From Paenibacillus pabuli NBRC 13638 (GTDB taxonomy: Bacteria; Bacillota; Bacilli; Paenibacillales; Paenibacillaceae), in the NCBI RefSeq assembly GCF_001514495.1, contig NZ_BCNM01000034.1, positions 1 through 58,756 of the forward strand: 58,756 nt of DNA. The letters are read 5' to 3'. How positions within the stretch are numbered: the stretch's first letter is position 1; every line of letters begins with the position of its first letter. Under the pieces are notes generated by a model, which searched no databases, was not told where the DNA came from, and worked only from the letters and a program-made list of their open reading frames with translations. Of the stretch, positions 53,034-58,756 are shown piece after piece. The position numbers and the translations under genes are program-made.

Positions 53034-54461
53034 TTACGCGTTATTTGGAATTTGGCTTACTTTGATCAGGTTCGTGGAACCCGAACGTCCCAAAGGTACA
53101 CCTGCTGTAATGACAACCAGGTCTCCCTCTTTCACTAGTCCGGATTTCACGCCGCCTTCAATTGCATTTTCAAACAAAGCGTCAGTGGAATCAACAAGTC
53201 TTCCTTTGACTGGTGTTACCCCCCAAGCCAATGCAAGACGACGGGAAGTTCTGTCTTCCGTTGTCACTGCGATGATTGGAGATTCTGGACGATATTTGGA
53301 AATCATGCGTGCTGTATGACCGGATTCAGTCGAAGTAATGATCGCTTTAGCGTTCAGATCTTGAGCTGACAGGGCTACAGATTGGCTGATTGCTTCAGTA
53401 ACCGTTGTTTGTTGAGCAACACGTTGTTTCAGATACAATTCTTGATACGGCAGAGCAGATTCTGCTTTTTCGGCAATACGGGACATGGTCAGAACGGATT
53501 CAACCGGGTATTTACCCGCAGCTGTCTCACCAGACAACATGATTGCATCTGTACCGTCAAAGATCGCATTGGCTACGTCACTTGCTTCTGCACGTGTTGG
53601 ACGCGGGTTGCGCTGCATGGAATCCAGCATTTGTGTAGCTGTGATAACCGGTTTGCCTGCAACGTTACATTTTTCGATCATGCGTTTTTGTACCAATGGT
53701 ACTTCTTCCGCAGGGATCTCTACACCCAGGTCTCCACGAGCAACCATCAGACCATCGGACACTTCAAGGATTTCATCCAGGTTGTCGACACCTTGTTGGT
53801 TCTCAATTTTGGAGATGATTTGAATATGTCCGGCATTGTGTTTCTCAAGCAATTCACGAATCTCAAGTACGTCACTTGCTTTACGAACAAAAGAAGCCGC
53901 GATGAAATCGACACCTTGCTCGATACCGAATACGATATCGTTGGCATCTTTTTCAGTGATACCCGGCAGAGAAATGGCAACGCCCGGAACGTTAACACCT
54001 TTTTTGCTTTTGATCGAACCACCGTTAACGATACGGCATTTGATCTCGGTACCTTGCACTTCCACCACAGTCAGTCCGATCAGACCGTCGTCGATCAGAA
54101 TTGTAGATCCCGGTTCAACATCATTCGGAAGATCGGCATACGTAATGGAGAGACGTTCTTTGGTGCCCAGAATTTCTTCTGTTGTCAAAGTGATGTACTC
54201 GTCCTGAACCAATTCAATCGGTTCAACTTCTAGTTTACCTGTCCGAATTTCCGGTCCTTTGGTGTCCAGCAGGATCGCTACTGTCTTGTTCAGCTCTTCG
54301 CATGCTTGGCGAATTGCTTTGATCCGTCCGCCGTGCTCATCGAAATCACCGTGGGAGAAGTTCAGACGGGCCACATTCATGCCGGCCATAATCAATTTTT
54401 TGGTATTCTCCAGAGATTCACTGGATGGACCGATCGTACATACAATCTTCGTTTTGCGCAT
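53034..54461 (-). CDS. pyk: Pyruvate kinase
   Basis: A 475-residue glycolytic enzyme with TKIVCTIGPSSES at the start, the metal and substrate segments LLDTKGPEIRTG and MVARGDLGVEIP, and MLDSMQRNPRPTRAEASDVANAIFDGTDAIMLSGE. It makes pyruvate and ATP from phosphoenolpyruvate. It stops after the normal core; the extra PEP-utilizer-like C-terminal domain of about 110 residues found in B. subtilis Pyk is absent. The ribosome binding site is GGAGG. It lies next to accA, without the pfkA gene found between them in B. subtilis. Confidence 0.96.
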   Translation of the reverse strand: MRKTKIVCTIGPSSESLENTKKLIMAGMNVARLNFSHGDFDEHGGRIKAIRQACEELNKTVAILLDTKGPEIRTGKLEVEPIELVQDEYITLTTEEILGTKERLSITYADLPNDVEPGSTILIDDGLIGLTVVEVQGTEIKCRIVNGGSIKSKKGVNVPGVAISLPGITEKDANDIVFGIEQGVDFIAASFVRKASDVLEIRELLEKHNAGHIQIISKIENQQGVDNLDEILEVSDGLMVARGDLGVEIPAEEVPLVQKRMIEKCNVAGKPVITATQMLDSMQRNPRPTRAEASDVANAIFDGTDAIMLSGETAAGKYPVESVLTMSRIAEKAESALPYQELYLKQRVAQQTTVTEAISQSVALSAQDLNAKAIITSTESGHTARMISKYRPESPIIAVTTEDRTSRRLALAWGVTPVKGRLVDSTDALFENAIEGGVKSGLVKEGDLVVITAGVPLGRSGSTNLIKVSQIPNNA

Positions 54462-54565
54462 TTTGGGTTTCCTCCGATTTTAAAGGTCTATCTTATATCT
54501 CTTTTTCTTTTTCCAACTATTAAATTTACTATACTTTTGCTTATTTGTATAGGAAATTTGTCACA

Positions 54566-55597
54566 TCATTCAGCATTTCCCGACAAATTACCCGCCGTAT
54601 CGACTTCCACGGGCACTAGAGGGACTTCAACCGGCACCTCAGGTTCAAAAGTGACAGATCCAATTTTACGGAATTTCTCATAGCGATCCTGTTTCAATTG
54701 GTCTGCACTCCAGCCCTTCATCTCATCTAGATGACGAGCCAGAGCTTCACTGATCGCTGCCGCAGATGCTTCATAATCCCGATGAGCACCACCACGTGGC
54801 TCAGGGATAATCTCTTCGATGACCTCCATCTCCAGAAGGTCTTTCGCCGTTATTTTCATTGCTTCAGCCGCCTGATCTGCCTTGGATGCATCTTTCCATA
54901 GAATCGATGCAGCCCCGTTCGGAGAGATCGCAGAGTAGATCGCATGCTCCAGCATCAACACACGATTACCCACAGCCATGGCTAGGGCACCGCCACTTCC
55001 CCCTTCGCCGATGACCACAACAATAACTGGCACCGAGAGCTTCGCCATTTCCAGCAAGTTACGGGCAATAGCTTCCGATTGACCTCTCTCTTCAGCAGTA
55101 TTACCCGGATACGCCCCTTTAGTATCAATAAATGTAATAATTGGGCGACCAAATTTGTTCGCTTGCTTCATGAGACGCAGCCCTTTCCGGAAACCTTCCG
55201 GATGAGCGCTCCCAAAAAAGCGGGCGATATTATCCTTCGTATCTTTCCCCCGCTGTTGACCGATGACCGTTACTGTTTGTCCGTTCAGCTTCGCAAGTCC
55301 GCCAACGACCGCCAGATCGTCTCCGAACATGCGGTCGCCATGCAGCTCAATGAAATCCGTAAAGATCAGCTGGATCAGATCCAGTGCTGTCGGACGCTGC
55401 TGATGCCGTGCCAGATGCATTTTCTGTGCGGCTGTTATGCCAGTGTAAATCTCTTCTTCGAGTCTATGGTAACGTTCTTCCAGGCGGGCAATCTCGTCCG
55501 TAAAGTCGATGCCTTTTTCCTGTCCAAACTGTACGAGCTCTTCAATCTTTTTGCGCATCTCAACCAGAGGCGCTTCATATGGCAACTCACCCGCCAT
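54566..55597 (-). CDS. accA: Acetyl-CoA carboxylase carboxyltransferase, alpha subunit
   Basis: A 343-residue crotonase-fold subunit with RPTALDLIQLIFTDFIELHGDR and the glycine-rich GEGGSGGALAMAVGNRVLMLEHA, and a C-terminal tail of about 25 mostly Val, Glu and Pro residues. With AccD it transfers CO2 from biotin to acetyl-CoA, giving malonyl-CoA for fatty acids and, here, for the lipopeptide starter. The ATG follows the accD stop directly and the ribosome binding site GGAGGGG is inside accD, so the pair is coupled. Confidence 0.96.
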   Translation of the reverse strand: MAGELPYEAPLVEMRKKIEELVQFGQEKGIDFTDEIARLEERYHRLEEEIYTGITAAQKMHLARHQQRPTALDLIQLIFTDFIELHGDRMFGDDLAVVGGLAKLNGQTVTVIGQQRGKDTKDNIARFFGSAHPEGFRKGLRLMKQANKFGRPIITFIDTKGAYPGNTAEERGQSEAIARNLLEMAKLSVPVIVVVIGEGGSGGALAMAVGNRVLMLEHAIYSAISPNGAASILWKDASKADQAAEAMKITAKDLLEMEVIEEIIPEPRGGAHRDYEASAAAISEALARHLDEMKGWSADQLKQDRYEKFRKIGSVTFEPEVPVEVPLVPVEVDTAGNLSGNAE

Positions 55598-56491
55598 TCA
55601 GACCCCTCCTTTTTCACTATGCATATCCAGAAGCTTGCCAAGGGTGGTTCGAAGTTCCTTACGGTGGACCACCAGATCCAGCTGGCCATGCTGCATATTA
55701 AATTCCGCCGTCTGGAAATCATCAGGCAATTTCTGACGGATCGTTTGCTCAATGACAATTCTGCCGGCAAAGCCAAATACAGCTCCCGGTTCAGCGATAT
55801 TGATATCACCGAGACTCGCAAAACTGGCAGAGACTCCACCTGTTGTTGGATCAGTAATGACCGAAATATATAACCCGCCCTGTTCATCCAAACGGGACAG
55901 AGCTGCGCTTGTTTTCGCCATTTGCATCAGACTCAGAATACTTTCTTGCATCCGGGCACCGCCAGATGTGGAAAAAATAATCAACGGCAAGCGTTTCTCC
56001 GTCGCTAGTTCGACCGCACGAGTAATTTTCTCCCCTACAACCGAACCCATGCTTCCCGTGAAGAAGTCGAAACTCATGACTGCAACAACGACAGGCAGGC
56101 CTTCAATCGTTCCCTCGCCTGTAATTACTGCTTCCTTCAGCCCTGACTTCAGGCGCTGTTGTTCCAGTTTGTTACTATATCCAGGGAAACCAAGCGGATC
56201 AACCGATATCATATCAGCATCATGCTCCACAAACCCTTGCTCATCCAGAACCATGGCAATGCGTTCCATGGCGTTCAGACGCATGTGATAGCCACACGCT
56301 GGACATACTTTCAGATTTTTTTCCAATTCCTTGCTATATTGAATCGTGCCGCATTTGCTGCACTTGTTCATAAGTCCTTCGGGTATTTCACGTTTTGGAC
56401 GTTCTCCAGCTTCCTGACCTTCGCCACGAAGCGCACGCTCGGAAGGTATGGTAGCGTACTTCCGTTTTTTTTGGAATATATCTTTGAACAC
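55598..56491 (-). CDS. accD: Acetyl-CoA carboxylase carboxyltransferase, beta subunit
   Basis: A 297-residue partner of AccA. The zinc ribbon has Cys44, Cys47, Cys63 and Cys66 (MNKCSKCGT...VCPACGYH). The crotonase domain carries FDFFTGSMGSVVGEKITRA and SGGARMQES. The start is GTG behind GGAGAGG. It is the upstream gene of accDA. No FapR-like operator was found in the short upstream region. Confidence 0.96.
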   Translation of the reverse strand: MFKDIFQKKRKYATIPSERALRGEGQEAGERPKREIPEGLMNKCSKCGTIQYSKELEKNLKVCPACGYHMRLNAMERIAMVLDEQGFVEHDADMISVDPLGFPGYSNKLEQQRLKSGLKEAVITGEGTIEGLPVVVAVMSFDFFTGSMGSVVGEKITRAVELATEKRLPLIIFSTSGGARMQESILSLMQMAKTSAALSRLDEQGGLYISVITDPTTGGVSASFASLGDINIAEPGAVFGFAGRIVIEQTIRQKLPDDFQTAEFNMQHGQLDLVVHRKELRTTLGKLLDMHSEKGGV

Positions 56492-56493
56492 AA

Positions 56494-56814
56494 CTACACC
56501 TCTCCAGCCGTTGATTTGATGGCCGCAACCTGCAGTTTGTTGCCTAAAGCAACTTCACCCGCGAGCTGCGGTAAACCGCTTACGACCCATACGCGCTGCC
56601 ATGGGCCTTGTCCAGCATTCACAACAAAAAAATCCGCCGGTATAAGGCAAAGATCAGCGGCTTCTGTCAGCACGATTGATGTTACCTGCAATAACCGAAA
56701 GATTGTTGCGCCGATGATTGAGTAATCTGTCTTGGTAGGGTCTCTGCGAGCAACCTGGTCGGTCCTTGTCCTAACAAAAAAAGAAGGAAGGACAGCAGTA
56801 TACAAAACATGCAA
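56494..56814 (-). CDS. Hypothetical reading frame before accD, doubtful
   Basis: A 106-codon frame that ends in the accD ribosome binding site. TTG at 56814 has AGAGG upstream. The second half (LTEAADLCLIPADFFVVN...) looks protein-like, but I recognise no family and the first half has odd composition. It could equally be non-coding leader of accD. Confidence 0.3.
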   Translation of the reverse strand: MHVLYTAVLPSFFVRTRTDQVARRDPTKTDYSIIGATIFRLLQVTSIVLTEAADLCLIPADFFVVNAGQGPWQRVWVVSGLPQLAGEVALGNKLQVAAIKSTAGEV

Positions 56815-56899
56815 GTCGATTCCTCTTTCCGCTTACGCGGTCAGTCCCTTATGTACCGATGGTAATTCTTCCTCTGCCAAGGCACGTCTATCGAAGGAA

Positions 56900-57088
56900 T
56901 CAGGAATGCAGAATCGAATTCAGCACTTCCTGAACCTCTTCCAATTCCCCTGAAGGGACGCGAATCTCAAATTGCTGCTTGGATAAACTGATGGGACGGG
57001 TCTGTACCAGAAAACCTTCTTCCGAAAGCTTGGTCTTGATCTTGTCCGCAACCTTTGCTGTCGGTGCAATGTAAATCACCGTCCACAT
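56900..57088 (-). CDS. Small conserved-looking protein of unknown function
   Basis: A 62-residue protein with an ATG behind GGGGGCGG. The pattern WTVIYIAPTAKVADKIKTKLSEEGFLVQTRPI followed by FEIRVPSGELEEVQEVL suggests a small alpha-beta fold like the DUF2007 signal-transducing group, with a hydrophobic strand, a helix and a second strand-helix unit. Function unknown. It precedes accD at a distance of 408 bases. Confidence 0.7.
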   Translation of the reverse strand: MWTVIYIAPTAKVADKIKTKLSEEGFLVQTRPISLSKQQFEIRVPSGELEEVQEVLNSILHS

Positions 57089-57374
57089 GCCATGTCCGCC
57101 CCCTAAGCTAATGTTCAGAGCCCGTATATTGGACTAATGATAACATACCTCACTTTTTTTCTGCAAGGAAGGGTTCGGGACCTTTGGGGAGAAATCGGGA
57201 TCTAGAGGGACATTTGTCCCACAAGGATAACTGATACGGTTGATGCAATGTTCTTGGGTCTGCCTCTCTTAAAAAGGAATTCCAGGCCCCTCAGGGCAGC
57301 TGCAGCCGCCCTTGCTGACCTTCAATTGAACAATTCAACACAACAAAAATAACCAATAAAAGTCATTGAGAGGA

Positions 57375-57866
57375 TCAGATATCCGATGGATATTTTTTAG
57401 CTTTAATATTTTTGTGCGCAATTCGGGCAGAAGCAGCCGCGGCGAGCCCGGCAACCAGGTCGTCCAGAAAAACATGTATGGCCGGTCCTGCCTCGTTCAG
57501 ATCGTGAATGACACCTATCTTTTCTTTATCCAGATAACCAAAACTGGTTAAACCGATCATACCATATACATGGGTAATGCCAAGCGCAAGAGTCTCGTCC
57601 ACTCCATACAGGGATTCATCCGCCTCCATGATGGCCTGCAAAGGTTGTGGCAAAAGGCGTTTTTCAGCAAGTTCGTCGAGGGCTATGCCTGTATACAGCG
57701 TATACTGCACCTCTCGTTTTTGCAGGACCGATTTTACGCTGGTAACACAATCATCCATGGTCAATTCCGGGTGGTACCCTTTTTGCAGACGATATACAAT
57801 TTCCGCGATTGCATCAATCTGCACACCCCGCCGGGCCAGCATGGCTTCTACGATTTCATATGACAT
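57375..57866 (-). CDS. Phosphatidylglycerophosphatase A-like protein (YutG type)
   Basis: A 163-residue protein of the PgpA/YutG family. It has MLARRGVQIDAIAEIVYRLQ near the start, an Asp-rich segment LTMDDCV, and conserved GYLDKEKIGVIHDLN and HVFLDDLVAGLAAAAS, the latter usual in this group. The reading from 57977 is longer, but GGGAGG sits six bases before ATG 57866 and the family begins there. It would dephosphorylate phosphatidylglycerophosphate, although the B. subtilis homologue lacks proven activity in my memory. Between it and accD lie two small frames and no other gene. Confidence 0.8.
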   Translation of the reverse strand: MSYEIVEAMLARRGVQIDAIAEIVYRLQKGYHPELTMDDCVTSVKSVLQKREVQYTLYTGIALDELAEKRLLPQPLQAIMEADESLYGVDETLALGITHVYGMIGLTSFGYLDKEKIGVIHDLNEAGPAIHVFLDDLVAGLAAAASARIAHKNIKAKKYPSDI

Positions 57867-58089
57867 ATCTCGACCTCCCGCATCGCTCCCCGGAAGACCC
57901 TCAGGTCCTACGGTGTTCTCAAGTGTATGCAGCAGACTCGCAAAATGTTCATAAAAAAGTGGGGAATGCACATTCACTTCGGCAGCCTGCTTATCCGGTA
58001 AATGATGTAAAAAGATTCACATATTACATTCTTGCGTTCAATATCCCTTTTGCCTGCAAACCGGATGTAATCGGTTAAAAGAAATACAA

Positions 58090-58122
58090 AAAACCTGCTC
58101 GGCAGTTAGCCGAACAGGTTTT
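58090..58122 (-). terminator. Terminator of the dnaE transcript
   Basis: AAAACCTG-c-TCGGC pairs with GCCGA-a-CAGGTTTT, loop AGTTA, and on the minus strand six T follow. It ends the region behind dnaE, 183 bases past the stop codon. Confidence 0.75.
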
Positions 58123-58134
58123 ACCATTAGGAAT

Positions 58135-58250
58135 AAGTGGGCGCCCCAGCGTCATGAGCCTGGGAGAGAAACCCTTTTTGACTAACGAATGCAACGCACG
58201 CTATAGCTCCAATCTCTCCACAGGTCTCGCCGTTTAACGAATCAGAGATG
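58135..58250 (-). ncRNA. Candidate structured RNA between dnaE and its terminator
   Basis: In a 180-base stretch without a gene, GAGCCTGGGAGAGA (58156-58169) can pair with 58213-58228 as 14 base pairs with two single-base bulges, enclosing a 43-base loop. An alternative stem CCCAG/CTGGG (58145-58149, 58160-58164) competes. The terminator at 58090-58122 follows on the minus strand. I match it to no family; a 6S-like or 3'-UTR-derived RNA is possible. Confidence 0.35.
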
Positions 58251-58305
58251 TTATTTCATCATCACGTTGAGGAGAGAAAAAACAATTCCTTGCGGAGATA
58301 GCCTG

Positions 58306-58756
58306 TTACTTTATTTTGACCGTTCCCTCACCCAGCATGTTCTCCATCTGGGAAAACAGGGAAGGCGAAGGTTTAATCCGGTACGCGTCACTCAATGCAA
58401 GCAGCTTCTGCTGCTGCTCATAGAAGAGCACCGTCGCCACAGGACCCGGATGTTCTTGAAGCAATTGCTTCAGACGGGTAAGAAGCTCCTGCTTCTCCGC
58501 CTGCGGTGTGATCTTCACGAACACCCGCTGTTCCACCACTTGCGGCCCACGGCTCCGCTCCGTGCCACCAGCGGCCTCTGCCTCCCGGCGAGCCACGGAA
58601 GCGGCCCCATTGGCAGTGGCCGCCCTATGTCCACCCGCAGCGCTGTGCGACGCTGCCGGGCCTTGGCTTCCGCTGCTGCGTGCAGCTCCAGCATTCACGC
58701 CTGCGCTGCTTCGCTGCGCTCCGGCTCCCGCGCCGTCCGCCTGCCGTGGCAGAGCC
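58306..58756 (-). CDS. dnaE: DNA polymerase III alpha subunit DnaE, 3' end only
   Basis: The frame is open to the window edge, so the start is missing. The last 80 residues (VFVKITPQAEKQELLTRLKQLL...HPGPVATVLFYE...) match the C-terminal domain of DnaE, the strand-extension or primer-handling polymerase of Firmicutes. Before it lies an Ala/Gly/Ser-rich stretch of about 70 residues with very GC-rich codons. In B. subtilis dnaE also sits upstream of accDA. The assignment rests on this tail and on the neighbourhood. Confidence 0.75.
   Translation of the reverse strand, partial: ALPRQADGAGAGAQRSSAGVNAGAARSSGSQGPAASHSAAGGHRAATANGAASVARREAEAAGGTERSRGPQVVEQRVFVKITPQAEKQELLTRLKQLLQEHPGPVATVLFYEQQQKLLALSDAYRIKPSPSLFSQMENMLGEGTVKIK

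Noticed and set aside
57207..57220. Palindrome GGGACA-TT-TGTCCC in the gap downstream of pgpA
   Set aside because: Isolated short dyad with no promoter or T-run nearby; could be chance.
58123..58300. Glycine riboswitch or T-box at the dnaE end
   Set aside because: GGAGAG/CTCTCC pairs are present, but the conserved glycine aptamer core and the T-box sequence are not.
1..58756. CRISPR array, prophage or toxin-antitoxin pair
   Set aside because: No regularly spaced repeats, phage structural genes or toxin-antitoxin pairs were seen on either strand.

Overview
The window looks like chromosomal DNA of a Paenibacillus-type endospore-forming Firmicute. Evidence: an alpha/beta-type small acid-soluble spore protein, YtaF and YtvI homologues, strong GGAGG-type ribosome binding sites, and a gene block (dnaE end, accD-accA, pyk, fxsA, ytvI, citZ-icd-mdh, phoR/phoP, pstB-phoU, polA-mutM-ytaF-coaE, nrdR) that closely follows the Bacillus subtilis order. 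The genus is an inference from gene content.

The left half (about 1-29,940) is accessory. Its core is a minus-strand operon of about 25 kb: a stand-alone malonyl-CoA acyltransferase, a fatty acyl-AMP ligase with acyl carrier protein, a giant KS-ACP-aminotransferase-NRPS protein, a second NRPS and two related glycosyltransferases. The order is that of iturin/mycosubtilin-type starters, where a fatty acid is activated, extended by one malonyl unit, beta-aminated and passed to amino-acid modules. Manual reading of the adenylation pockets gives Asn (followed by an epimerase), a Tyr-like pocket and an exact Phe code. There is no thioesterase. The last protein ends in a degenerate epimerase-like domain. 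The simplest product is a short beta-amino-acyl-D-Asn-Tyr(?)-Phe lipopeptide that is then glycosylated; I do not recognise it as a described compound. A divergent TetR regulator and MFS exporter flank it on one side, and a MarR regulator with an alpha/beta hydrolase on the other. Divergent promoters and inverted-repeat operators can be read in both control regions. The accessory block ends in debris: the 3' remnant of a flavocytochrome-type gene cut by a frameshifted IS200 element, next to a tRNA-Ala gene with a very long hairpin.

The right half (30,000-58,756) is housekeeping: nrdR, a spore protein, cell-wall lysis, CoA synthesis, DNA repair and replication, phosphate control, TCA cycle, glycolysis, and malonyl-CoA supply (accDA). 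Three sites of the form TTTACA-N5-TTAACA mark pstB, phoP and an unusual soluble CBS-chemoreceptor gene as a local Pho regulon. A GGDEF gene is broken by a frameshift with probable deletion and an amber codon. citZ carries two dyads placed like a LysR/CcpC-type control region. The window ends inside dnaE, in an Ala/Gly/Ser-rich linker before its C-terminal domain.
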